The notes below the pieces were generated by a model that ran no database searches, was not told the origin of the DNA, and saw only the letters and a program-made list of their open reading frames with translations. Positions 17,442 through 25,842 of a stretch of 55,311 nt of DNA are shown here, in pieces. The stretch lies in NCBI GenBank assembly GCA_007988745.1, contig BJUT01000025.1:1-55311 (forward strand), in the 5' to 3' direction. This stretch comes from Pseudoalteromonas atlantica. Lineage in GTDB: Bacteria; Pseudomonadota; Gammaproteobacteria; Enterobacterales; Alteromonadaceae. Made by a program: the position numbers and the translations under genes. Every line of letters starts with the position of its first letter. The stretch's first letter is position 1.

Positions 17442-18962
17442 ATGGATACTGAGATAGAACTGAAGTTTTTGGTATCAGATGCCGTTGTTCCACTGATCCC
17501 CTCGCTAATCACACAATTTGCTAAAACGGTTATTAATAAACCTTCACGTAGTTTGCAAAATGCCTATTACGATACCCCAAGTAGAGAGCTAAGAGCCCTT
17601 GATATAGGTTTTAGAACCCGCTGTGCTGACAGTAAATGCGAACAAACAATAAAGCTTGCTGGCGAAGTTGTGGGCGGGCTACACCAACGTCCTGAATACA
17701 ACTTACCAATTGAATCAAGCCGTCCTGATTTATTAGCATTTAATAATGCTATTTGGCCTCATGGTATGCAAGTGAATGCTATTAGCGATAATTTATATCC
17801 TATTTTTAGCACTAACTTTATTCGTCGTACCTGGTTAATAGAAACCCCAAATGGCGCAAAAATTGAAGTCGTGCTAGATAAAGGCGAAATAGCAGCATCG
17901 GGTAAGGTTGATATTATTAGCGAGCTAGAAATAGAGCTTGTTGAGGGCAACAGAGACGAGCTATTTGCTTTGGCAGATAAACTTGTTAGCCAAAACTGTA
18001 TTCGTTTAGGGCTTTATTCAAAAGCAGCTAGAGGCTATCGACTAGCCGATGAAACACCGCTTAAACCAAGTAAGTCTATTGGGTTTGTAAAATTAAAAAA
18101 ACAAGCAACTCAAGAGCAAGCACTAATAGAGGCCATGAATTTTGGTATTCGTTTTGTGCAAAAACATGAGCAGTGTTATTTTGACAAACCAAGTTTAAAA
18201 ACGCTCAAACGTGTGACTGATGGCATTAGCTTAATTAGGCATAATTTTTGGTTGTTTGACGATATTGTAAGTAAAGACAGTACTGAGCAATTAAGAACAG
18301 AGTTAAAGTGGCTGTTAAGTGAATTAGCCTGGGTTGAAAATGCAATTCAGCTAAAAACTTATACATCTAAACGCCATGCATTTTATAAAAAAATAAATGC
18401 AGCGCCTGCATTAGCGCAAGTTATTAACGATTTAAAAGAGCTACAGCCAAGCATTGATGATATTAATGCTTTGTTTCAAAGCGCGCGATACAACCGTTTA
18501 TTGCTGTCGTTAACTACCTGGTTGGTAGATAAACAATGGCGTAAGTTTTGGGGGCAAACTCAACTACAGGCGGCAGAGCAGCCAGTAGCTAAAATTGCTA
18601 AACGTTTATTTAATAAAGATTGGCAAAATTTAGATAAGCTACTTCCTAAAGAGCAAACGCTTACAGCACAAGATTATTTAAGCTTACGCACCCAACTAGA
18701 AAACAGCTTATTAAGCGGTAATTGCTTAGGGTCATTGTTTGACAAAGAAGAGCGCTTAGAATTTAGACTGCCGTGGCTGGATATTTCTCATGGTATGTAC
18801 GAGCTCAGCACGCTGGAATATTTAAAGCAGCTTTGCGGCGGGCAAGAAGACGAGCAATTGGCTAAAATTCAACAGTGGCTAGATCAAAAGTCAGATTACT
18901 TAGTCAGTGCAATGGAGCAAAGCCGTTTAGCGTCTTTTGATATAGAGCCGTACTGGCAGTAA
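17442..18962 (+). CDS. CYTH and CHAD domain protein, inorganic triphosphatase YgiF-like
   Basis: The N-terminal CYTH domain (about 1-205) begins with the signature EIELKF at residues 4-9 and has alternating Arg, Lys and Glu residues lining the predicted tunnel (FRTRCADSKCEQTIKLAG, ELEIELVEG, RLGLYSKAARGYRL). The C-terminal CHAD domain (about 215-490) has the conserved His/Arg pattern (DGISLIRHNFWLF, RLLLSLTTWL). E. coli YgiF with this architecture is an inorganic triphosphatase, and CHAD domains bind polyphosphate. The 506-residue length is slightly above E. coli YgiF. In enterobacteria glnE follows ygiF; here it does not. Monocistronic, ended by a stem-loop. Confidence 0.9.
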   Translation: MDTEIELKFLVSDAVVPLIPSLITQFAKTVINKPSRSLQNAYYDTPSRELRALDIGFRTRCADSKCEQTIKLAGEVVGGLHQRPEYNLPIESSRPDLLAFNNAIWPHGMQVNAISDNLYPIFSTNFIRRTWLIETPNGAKIEVVLDKGEIAASGKVDIISELEIELVEGNRDELFALADKLVSQNCIRLGLYSKAARGYRLADETPLKPSKSIGFVKLKKQATQEQALIEAMNFGIRFVQKHEQCYFDKPSLKTLKRVTDGISLIRHNFWLFDDIVSKDSTEQLRTELKWLLSELAWVENAIQLKTYTSKRHAFYKKINAAPALAQVINDLKELQPSIDDINALFQSARYNRLLLSLTTWLVDKQWRKFWGQTQLQAAEQPVAKIAKRLFNKDWQNLDKLLPKEQTLTAQDYLSLRTQLENSLLSGNCLGSLFDKEERLEFRLPWLDISHGMYELSTLEYLKQLCGGQEDEQLAKIQQWLDQKSDYLVSAMEQSRLASFDIEPYWQ

Positions 18963-18970
18963 TATATTTA

Positions 18971-19008
18971 AGCAGGTGTGTGTATGGGCACCTGCTTTTA
19001 TCTTTTTG
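18971..19008 (+). terminator. Terminator after ygiF-like gene
   Basis: The 8-bp stem AGCAGGTG (18971-18978) / CACCTGCT (18989-18996) is followed by a T-rich stretch. Confidence 0.65.
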
Positions 19009-19127
19009 TTGAAACTTTCTTAAACCTCCTAAATTAAATAACCTCTTAATTTCTACGTAATAAAAATGGTGCGTTAGTCACTCGTTAACTATGCTTATAG
19101 TCATAAACATACAACGGTAAGACTAAT

Positions 19128-19937
19128 ATGAAGTGTAGTGTTGTTTTGCTTTTTTTATTCAATAGTATGGGTGGCTATGCTCAAACCTTTACTTTTGGTG
19201 TAGTTCCGCAATATGAGCCTCAAAAACTCACTGCAATATGGCAGCCCTTTCTTAATAAAGTAACCGAAAAAACAGGCGTGCAACTAAAGCTTGTTACCGT
19301 GGAATCAATCCCGGTTTTTGAGCAAGGGTTTGCAGATGGCGATTACGATTTTGCTTATATGAACCCATGGCATAGTGTGATTGCTTACGACAAGCAAGGC
19401 TATTTACCTATAGTGAAAGATGCTGCGCGCCATTTGCAAGGCGTATTAGTGGTCAATAAAAACAGTAATATTGAATCCGTTAAGCAGCTTGGAGGCGCCG
19501 AAATTGCTTTTCCTGCGCCTAATGCATTAGGCGCTTCTTTATTAATGCGGGCGGAGCTTGCCCTATTGTATGGCTTAACAATAAAGCCTGTGTATGTACA
19601 AACGCACTCATCTGTTTATTTAAACGTGGCACTTAACGCAACACCTGCCGGCGGCGGGGTAATGGGCACATTAAAGCAACAGCCTCAAAATTTGCAGCAA
19701 AAGCTAAAAGTTATTTACAAAACGCGGAAAGTTAGCCGCCACCCCATTGTGGTTCACCCTAGAGTAAATAATCAGGTACAAGCGCAAGTTCAACAAGCAA
19801 TTATAGAAATAGGGAGCGACCCTAAACAAAAACACTTACTAGCGGGTGTTCCTATAATTAACCCAAGCAAAGCAAGCATTGACGATTATAAACAATTAAC
19901 GCAATGGGGTTTACGCTCGTTTTATGTTGAAAATTAA
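19128..19937 (+). CDS. PhnD-like periplasmic substrate-binding protein, kinase-coupled
   Basis: Periplasmic binding protein of the phosphate/phosphite/phosphonate (PhnD) type. The 269-residue protein has a signal peptide (about 1-18, GGYAQ) and the family pattern FTFGVVPQYEPQKLTAIWQPFLNKVTEKTGV in short, then FADGDYDFAYMNPWHSVIA, a hinge around QGVLVVNKNSNI and the second lobe. No ABC permease or ATPase is nearby. Instead its last 14 bases overlap the start of a hybrid histidine kinase, so the pair is translationally coupled. I infer that this protein senses a small ligand and presents it to the kinase, as TorT does for TorS or LuxP for LuxQ. The ligand is unknown; PhnD-type folds bind several oxyanions and other molecules. 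Confidence 0.85.
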   Translation: MKCSVVLLFLFNSMGGYAQTFTFGVVPQYEPQKLTAIWQPFLNKVTEKTGVQLKLVTVESIPVFEQGFADGDYDFAYMNPWHSVIAYDKQGYLPIVKDAARHLQGVLVVNKNSNIESVKQLGGAEIAFPAPNALGASLLMRAELALLYGLTIKPVYVQTHSSVYLNVALNATPAGGGVMGTLKQQPQNLQQKLKVIYKTRKVSRHPIVVHPRVNNQVQAQVQQAIIEIGSDPKQKHLLAGVPIINPSKASIDDYKQLTQWGLRSFYVEN

Positions 19938-22170
19938 CTGGTGGCGCAGCCTAAGGGTTCAAAGCTTTATTGCGGTAATGGCATTTGGCTTTTTATTAAT
20001 ATGCTTATTTATTTTTTACGCTTTGCCAGAGCAAGCTAGGTGGGTAAACAATGGCCTTTCTAGCGCAGCGCAGCGCTCTTTACAGCAACTATCCACATCA
20101 ATAAAAACCCCTTTATTAACTCGCCAATACGCACAGCTTTATGAGCAAATAGACGCGCAACTTAATACAAACCCTAATTGGAAAGCAATTAGAGTAGTAG
20201 AGCCGACTACAGGTAATCAGTTATACCCTTTAGATGAGTGGCAGCTGTTAGCGCAGCAGGGCAATGTTACGTTAAATGAGCACATTACTTTTTTAGATAA
20301 ACCTTTGGCTGAAATAACGTTAGTCGTTAATTTTGAAGACGAAATAAACGAAGCGGCCAAGCTACATTACACGTTAATTTATATTCAGTTTTTTATACTT
20401 GTAGTGTTTTTTATTGGCTTAGCTTGGTTGGTCGATTATAGAATTACCAGCCCTTTACGGGCGCTCGAAGTCGCCTTTTCTAAACTGGCTAAAGGGAACT
20501 TTGATTGCCACGTTAGCGTTCAGCAAAAAAATGAGATTGGCAGCGTCATAAATGCATTTAATAAAATGGCCGGTGAGGTTGCTACTAATCATCAAAAAGT
20601 AAACGCGCTGAGAATTCAAGCCGAGTCGGCCAGTAAGGCTAAGTCTGACTTTATGGCGAGTATGAGCCATGAGCTTAGAACGCCGTTAAATGCGATTTTA
20701 GGGTTAGCGCAGCTTTATCAATATGACAGTAAAGCAACCGAGGTACACAAAGACAATGCGCAAAGTATTTACCAAGCTGGGGAGCATTTACTTTTACTAA
20801 TAAACGACGTGCTAGATTTAACTTCTATTGAGTCGGGGAATATGCAGTTTAATTTTGAATATGCCTCCGTGAAAGACATGCTACAGCATAGTATTGAAAT
20901 GGTGAGCGAACTTGCCAGAGTTGAGCTTGTTACTATAGATACTCACAATATTGACTCCCTAGAAGGTATTTACTTATATGTAGATAAGCGCCGTTTTAAA
21001 CAGGTACTGCTTAATTTACTTTCCAACGCAATAAAATATAACAAAGTGCGAGGTAAAATAGATATACGTTGCGAGATTGCTGATTCAAGCCGCTGTAATA
21101 TTGATATTGAAGATACAGGGTGCGGTTTTTCAGAAGATGATATTTTAAGGCTTTTTAAACCCTTTGATAGACTAGGGGCAGAGACCAGTAAAACACATGG
21201 TACGGGCATAGGTTTAGTTATTACTAAAGAGCTTGTAGAGCGTATGCAAGGGCAGCTACAAGTAAATAGCCAAATAAATAAAGGCGCGTGCTTTACCATT
21301 AGCTTTAATAGTTTTAAAGAAAGCGCTTTAACCACTATACAAGCTGATGAACCGATAAATCACCCCAGCAGTGAGCCCGCAGACTCCGCCACAGGTAAAC
21401 TCCCAGTATTAAATGTGCTGGTGGCAGAAGATCAACTGACTAATCAGCAGGTTTTAAAGCAGCAACTGACCATGCTTGGTGTTAATTCAACGTTTGCAAA
21501 TAATGGTGAACAGGCCTGGCAAATGCTCCAAGATAAGTCCTTCGATATGCTACTTACTGATATTCAAATGCCGTTGCTAAATGGCCTTGAATTGGCTAAA
21601 AAAATCCGAAAAAACACACAGTTCAATGAGCTAATAATTATTGCTGTTACTGCCAATATAATGGAAAAAAACATACAGGATTGTCACAGCGCTGGGATGA
21701 ACGGTTTTTTAACTAAACCGATAGAGCTTGAAAGCCTAAAAGCACTGCTAATGAAACACTCGCAAGACATTGTTCCCTCGCATACACAGCCGCTGCAAAT
21801 AACAGCGCAAGCAAGCTCTATGTACAGTCAATTAGATATGCCTTTATTGTTTTCGATGTTAGGAAAAGATACGCATGTACATTGTTTAGTCTTTCAGGCG
21901 TTTTTACAGACCGCTTATGAGCAAGTTAAATTAATTGAAGCATATACACATAGTTTAAATTATGCCGATTTATCTTTTCAGGCGCATGGTTTAAAGTCAT
22001 CTGCTAAATCGGTTGCAGCGTTAAAGTTAAGTGATACCTGCCAGCAGATAGAAAGCTTAGCCGCGCAAAATAAGGTCGATGAAGCGTTATTATTTGCACT
22101 ACAAACAGGATTTAATGAAGTGGTTACACAGTTAAAAGTGTACTGTAATAAACATGAGGCATCTTCTTAA
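19924..22170 (+). CDS. Hybrid sensor histidine kinase (HAMP-HisKA-HATPase-REC-HPt)
   Basis: Inner-membrane sensor kinase with a complete internal phosphorelay. The 748 residues comprise TM1 (about 13-33), a periplasmic domain (34-150), TM2 (about 152-171), HAMP (172-223), HisKA with H249 in MSHELRTPLN, HATPase_c (about 350-462) with N368 in LLSNAIKYN and the DTGCGFS and GTGIGL boxes, a receiver (about 495-610) with phospho-acceptor D546 in LLTDIQMP, and a C-terminal HPt domain with H688 in AHGLKSSA. All phospho-transfer residues are present. No output-domain response regulator is adjacent on the same strand; the nearest candidate is the REC-REC-GGDEF gene at 24050. The ATG at 19924 overlaps the upstream binding-protein gene by 14 bases. 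Confidence 0.95.
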   Translation: MLKINWWRSLRVQSFIAVMAFGFLLICLFIFYALPEQARWVNNGLSSAAQRSLQQLSTSIKTPLLTRQYAQLYEQIDAQLNTNPNWKAIRVVEPTTGNQLYPLDEWQLLAQQGNVTLNEHITFLDKPLAEITLVVNFEDEINEAAKLHYTLIYIQFFILVVFFIGLAWLVDYRITSPLRALEVAFSKLAKGNFDCHVSVQQKNEIGSVINAFNKMAGEVATNHQKVNALRIQAESASKAKSDFMASMSHELRTPLNAILGLAQLYQYDSKATEVHKDNAQSIYQAGEHLLLLINDVLDLTSIESGNMQFNFEYASVKDMLQHSIEMVSELARVELVTIDTHNIDSLEGIYLYVDKRRFKQVLLNLLSNAIKYNKVRGKIDIRCEIADSSRCNIDIEDTGCGFSEDDILRLFKPFDRLGAETSKTHGTGIGLVITKELVERMQGQLQVNSQINKGACFTISFNSFKESALTTIQADEPINHPSSEPADSATGKLPVLNVLVAEDQLTNQQVLKQQLTMLGVNSTFANNGEQAWQMLQDKSFDMLLTDIQMPLLNGLELAKKIRKNTQFNELIIIAVTANIMEKNIQDCHSAGMNGFLTKPIELESLKALLMKHSQDIVPSHTQPLQITAQASSMYSQLDMPLLFSMLGKDTHVHCLVFQAFLQTAYEQVKLIEAYTHSLNYADLSFQAHGLKSSAKSVAALKLSDTCQQIESLAAQNKVDEALLFALQTGFNEVVTQLKVYCNKHEASS

Positions 22171-22180
22171 TGCCTCATGT
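22152..22180. terminator. Stem-loop overlapping the kinase stop codon
   Basis: ACATGAGGCAT (22152-22162) and ATGCCTCATGT (22170-22180) make a perfect 11-bp stem with a 7-base loop that contains most of the TAA stop codon. It lies between convergent genes. The T-run is weak on both strands, so efficiency is uncertain. Confidence 0.6.
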
Positions 22181-22194
22181 AATGGCCCTTTTAA

Positions 22195-23712
22195 TTAATA
22201 TTTAGCGGCCTGCCCTTTAGCGGGTAGGGAGCTTAAAATGAAGTCGCGTAAATCGTTATTTGAAAGCTTAAGATCTTCATGTCGTAGGTACATCATATGG
22301 CCGCTGCGGTACCCTTTAAAGCTTAACCTATCTTTCATTTTTCCACTTGGGTCAAGCTGCCATAACGTGTATTTAGCATCAAAGTAATTTGTTGCGCCAT
22401 CGTAGTAACCCGCTTGAATCATGACGTTTAAATACGGGTTTTGCGCCATCGCTAAACGTAAGTTTTCGCCGGTATTATTTTTACTACGATCCCATGGGTG
22501 AACATTGCCAAATAAGTTGTATTTAACATCCGTTTTATAGTTGAGCTCTTCACGCAGGTAATAGTTAATTGCAGGCGTAAATGAGTGCAGCCAAGAGGTA
22601 AGCTCAGCCCAGTAATCAGGTGATTCGCCAGCATCGCGTTTATCAATACCTAAATAGCGCGAATCTAGACGTCCGACAGTTTGTCCGCGCTCACGTAAAA
22701 GTTCTTTCCAAAAAAATCGAGTGGGAATATCTAAGTTGTTTTGCGCTACAAACTGCTCTGAAAGACCAGCATATTCGGCCATCTTCTTTATTATTTGGCG
22801 TTTTTTATCGGCATCGATAAAGCCACCTTTCGCGAGGGCAGGAATAAGCTCATTAATAGTGAACTGTTCTACTTCGGGTAAAAGTTCATTGAGATCTTTT
22901 TCTTGCAAGTTTTTATTCAGTGCTTTGTGATACCACGCAGTTGCAGCAAAATAAGGTAAGCGATTAGCCGCTTTTATAGGACCGTCGCGTTTTATACCAA
23001 TATCGGTCGGCGATACTAAAACCACCCCATTAATGTACATCCATTGACTGTTTTGTAGTTCATGGGCAAGGCCTGATACACGAGTAGTGCCGTAGCTTTC
23101 TCCAATTAAAAACTTAGGTGAGCGCCAGCGCTCGTTTCGGTTAACAAAGGTATTTAGCCATTCAGCTAAGTATTTTATGTCGGCATTCACACCAAAAAAG
23201 TGCTCTTTTTGTTGCTCTTTCGAAAGCATTTCACCTTTAGCGTTTTCTACTACGCGTGAATAACCTGTATTTACCGGATTTACATAAACAATATCTGCTA
23301 CATCTAATACTGAGTAGGGGTTATCTTTTACGCCATAAGGCTGAATGGGGTAGCCTTCGTCATCAATTTTTAATACGCGTGGGCCAGTATAGGCTAAGTG
23401 CATCCATACAGATGCAGAGCCAGGACCGCCATTAAACGATATCAGTAATGGGCGAGCTGCGGTGTCATCGACTTTATCTCGTGTGTAATAGGTATATTGT
23501 AATGTGGCAATGGCATCGCCATTATCACTCCACACCGGCTGAGTGCCTGTTTTAACTGTGTAGCTAAAGCGTTCACCATTAATTTTAGCTTTATGCTTAG
23601 TGACTACGTGGCTATCAATGTCTATTTTTCGTTGGTTTTCTGCTGTTGCAGTACTGCTAAATAATACGATGGCAAGCGCTAAGGTGTAACGAGTTAATTG
23701 GACAAGCTTCAT
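22195..23712 (-). CDS. Secreted serine carboxypeptidase, peptidase family S10
   Basis: Exported peptidase of 505 residues with a signal peptide (1-24, TATAEN). The S10 hallmarks are the oxyanion block ISFNGGPGSASVWMHLAYTGPR (about 91-112), the nucleophile serine S206 in LIGESYGTTR, an aspartate in QAGYYDGATNYFDAKY and the final histidine in GYRSGHMMYLRHED. This is the expected Ser-Asp-His triad. Bacterial S10 enzymes trim C-terminal residues from peptides, here probably in the periplasm or outside the cell for peptide nutrition. The ATG at 23712 has AAGGA upstream. It is monocistronic and lies between two signalling genes on the other strand. Confidence 0.93.
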   Translation of the reverse strand: MKLVQLTRYTLALAIVLFSSTATAENQRKIDIDSHVVTKHKAKINGERFSYTVKTGTQPVWSDNGDAIATLQYTYYTRDKVDDTAARPLLISFNGGPGSASVWMHLAYTGPRVLKIDDEGYPIQPYGVKDNPYSVLDVADIVYVNPVNTGYSRVVENAKGEMLSKEQQKEHFFGVNADIKYLAEWLNTFVNRNERWRSPKFLIGESYGTTRVSGLAHELQNSQWMYINGVVLVSPTDIGIKRDGPIKAANRLPYFAATAWYHKALNKNLQEKDLNELLPEVEQFTINELIPALAKGGFIDADKKRQIIKKMAEYAGLSEQFVAQNNLDIPTRFFWKELLRERGQTVGRLDSRYLGIDKRDAGESPDYWAELTSWLHSFTPAINYYLREELNYKTDVKYNLFGNVHPWDRSKNNTGENLRLAMAQNPYLNVMIQAGYYDGATNYFDAKYTLWQLDPSGKMKDRLSFKGYRSGHMMYLRHEDLKLSNNDLRDFILSSLPAKGQAAKY

Positions 23713-24049
23713 TGTCGTTCCTTATTTTTGTTTAGATGCTATTTAAAATAAAAAACACACAAATAACAAAAGTATTGAGATTAATGGTCGATAATACTGG
23801 TTAAGTCTAAACTTATACACGGCGTGTTTGTTTATTTAGGGTTAATTTATCCTAGCGTGTTTAGCTTAGCTAAAAAATCAAGTATATTTGGTCGGCTTTG
23901 TATTTGAATTAAATACAAGCCTTGCGCTTACATTAATGGACCTAGCCTACTTACTGGCTACATAAACAGAACTTTACTGGATGTTTTTCATAGCTTGTCG
24001 CTTCAGTGCAAGTTTAAGTACGTAAAATAACAAGATTAAAGAGAAGTTT
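23713..24049. other. Intergenic region between S10 peptidase and cyclase genes
   Basis: A 337-base divergent promoter region without a credible ORF. It contains a stem-loop at about 23894-23922 (GGCTTTGTATTT facing AAATACAAGCC, one-base bulge) without a T-run. No recognisable operator was found. Confidence 0.5.
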
Positions 24050-25270
24050 ATGCAAAGAGTATTAGTGGTTGAAGACAGTAAAGTAGTGCAGCAGGTGCTA
24101 CGCCACTTAACGGCTCAATATTTAGATGTCGCTGTCGATTTCGCATGGTCATTAAATGAATGCCAAGACTATATTGAGAAACATAAATACTCGCTGGCTT
24201 TAGTTGATTTAACTTTGCCTGATGCACCTAATGGCGAGGTCGCTAAATTTACACTTTCACACGCTATTCCTACTGTGGTACTTACCTCAAAAATTGATGA
24301 ATATAAGCGCCAACAAATGCTAGAGCTTGGTGTTATTGATTACGTAATTAAAGACAATCGCGATTCATACCATTACGCTATCAAGTTAGTGGCTCAGCTT
24401 CTGAGAAATCAAGGCTGTAAGGCCTTGGTTGCTGATGATTCGGTGTTAAGCCGCTCCTTAATGAAGCAAATGCTAGAAAAGCAATTATTTGATGTAACCG
24501 ATGCGCAAGATGGTCAGCAAGCACTCGAAATAATAAAAAGTAACCCTAATATAAAATTGCTCATGACCGATTATGCGATGCCATTAATGGATGGCTTTGA
24601 ACTGGTTAAAGCGGTGCGTAATTTTAGAGGGCGCGATGATTTGGCCATTATCGGGCTTTCGGGTGCAGGTAAACATGGGTTATCGGCTCGGTTTATTAAA
24701 TACGGTGCCAACGACTTTTTAACAAAGCCATTTATGAATGAAGAGTTTCATTGTCGTGTTATGCAAACAATGGAGCAGTTGTCACTGATTGCGGATATTA
24801 AAGAAAGTGCTTACAGAGACTATTTAACGGGTATGTATAACCGCCGTTATTTTTACCAATATGCAGAGCAACTATTAAAAAAACAACAGCAAAATACGCT
24901 TGCATTACTCGATATAGATTTTTTTAAAAATATTAATGACACCTTAGGCCACGAAGCGGGCGATCAGGCACTAAAGCAGGTAGCCACGTTAATTAAAACT
25001 ACGTTTTCTAAGTTTACCGTTGCGCGGGTGGGCGGCGAAGAGTTTGCCATTATATTAGATGATATAGACACGGCGCGTGGGCGAGAGTACTTAGAAGGCT
25101 TTAGAAAAAAACTCGCTAAACATGAGTTTTTAATCGATGAAAAACCGTTTTCTATCACCATCAGTATTGGTGTTGCTGATTTTCAAAACACTGATTTAAC
25201 TCAGGCCATGCGCATCGCTGATGCTGCCCTTTACGAAGCCAAAAACAATGGCCGAAACTGTGTTGTGTAA
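24050..25270 (+). CDS. Response regulator with two receivers and a GGDEF diguanylate cyclase domain
   Basis: Predicted phosphorylation-controlled synthase of cyclic di-GMP, 406 residues, soluble. The first receiver (about 1-118) has acidic E8/D9, acceptor D53 in LALVDLTLP and K101. The second receiver (about 123-240) has D129/D130, acceptor D174 in LMTDYAMP and K226. The GGDEF domain (about 250-406) has an intact active-site motif GGEEF at 328-332 and LLDIDFFKNINDTLGH. The position where the inhibitory RxxD site normally lies reads FSKF, so product feedback at the I-site is not expected. The layout resembles PleD. A cognate kinase could be the hybrid kinase upstream, but this is unproven. A terminator follows. 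Confidence 0.94.
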   Translation: MQRVLVVEDSKVVQQVLRHLTAQYLDVAVDFAWSLNECQDYIEKHKYSLALVDLTLPDAPNGEVAKFTLSHAIPTVVLTSKIDEYKRQQMLELGVIDYVIKDNRDSYHYAIKLVAQLLRNQGCKALVADDSVLSRSLMKQMLEKQLFDVTDAQDGQQALEIIKSNPNIKLLMTDYAMPLMDGFELVKAVRNFRGRDDLAIIGLSGAGKHGLSARFIKYGANDFLTKPFMNEEFHCRVMQTMEQLSLIADIKESAYRDYLTGMYNRRYFYQYAEQLLKKQQQNTLALLDIDFFKNINDTLGHEAGDQALKQVATLIKTTFSKFTVARVGGEEFAIILDDIDTARGREYLEGFRKKLAKHEFLIDEKPFSITISIGVADFQNTDLTQAMRIADAALYEAKNNGRNCVV

Positions 25271-25343
25271 ATATAAAAAATAACATTAATTACAAGCTAG
25301 TAGGGCGTCACTTTTGGAGATGCACCAATGTAGCTAAGTTGTT

Positions 25344-25376
25344 AAAAAAGCGCACCTTGATGGTGCGTTTTTTTTG
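25344..25376 (+). terminator. Terminator of the cyclase gene, also an NtrC-site candidate
   Basis: CGCACC (25351-25356) and GGTGCG (25362-25367) form a stem flanked by A and T runs, a typical Rho-independent terminator. The same bases have the GCACC-N5-GGTGC pattern of NtrC enhancer sites, about 80 bases upstream of a sigma-54-type promoter. Confidence 0.75.
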
Positions 25377-25429
25377 TTTTTAATTTACTATTCATGATTA
25401 TCTTATTGATATTAAATGTTTTTTAATAG

Positions 25430-25445
25430 TGGCACAAAGGTTGGA
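25430..25445 (+). promoter_or_regulatory. Sigma-54-type (-24/-12) promoter candidate for glnK-amt
   Basis: TGGCAC (25430-25435), a 5-base gap and TTGGA (25441-25445) match the consensus TGGCAC-N5-TTGCW except for one base in the -12 element (TTGG for TTGC). Transcription would start near 25457, 35 bases before the glnK ATG. Together with the NtrC-like palindrome centred at 25359, about 98 bases upstream of that start, it fits nitrogen-limitation control. Confidence 0.6.
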
Positions 25446-25491
25446 TTATGTAAGCCAACAGGATAACAATAAAGCGTCCGAGGGGGCCACT

Positions 25492-25830
25492 ATGAAAATG
25501 ATTAGTGCAATCATAAAACCATTTAAATTAGATGATGTGCGTGAAGCGCTCGCTGATTTAGGTATTGAAGGGATGACCGTAGTTGATGTTAAAGGTTTTG
25601 GACGTCAACGAGGCCATACAGAGCTGTATCGTGGAGCAGAGTATCAGGTAGATTTTATTCCTAAGATCAAACTTGAAATTGCTACTCGTACTGAAAATTG
25701 CCAACGCGTAGTTGAAGCAATTACCAAAATTGCATCAACAGGCAAAATTGGTGACGGTAAAATTTTCGTGTACGACTTAGATCAAATTGTGCGTATTCGT
25801 ACGGGCGAACTTGATGAAGAAGCAATTTAA
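25492..25830 (+). CDS. glnK: Nitrogen regulatory protein P-II (GlnK/GlnB family)
   Basis: Trimeric signalling protein that reports 2-oxoglutarate and ATP/ADP status and gates the ammonium channel. The 112-residue length is standard. The T-loop HTELYRGAEYQVDF contains the uridylylation tyrosine Y51, and the C-terminal signature TGKIGDGKIFVYDL plus IRIRTGE are present. The start at ATG 25492 is preferred over an upstream in-frame GTG (25429) because the family N-terminus MKMISAIIKPFK begins here and GGGGG lies 9 bases upstream. It is 12 bases from amt, so the pair is the classic glnK-amt operon; the name glnK is based on this context, as the sequence alone does not separate GlnK from GlnB. Confidence 0.95.
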   Translation: MKMISAIIKPFKLDDVREALADLGIEGMTVVDVKGFGRQRGHTELYRGAEYQVDFIPKIKLEIATRTENCQRVVEAITKIASTGKIGDGKIFVYDLDQIVRIRTGELDEEAI

Positions 25831-25842
25831 GGGGGCTGATTA

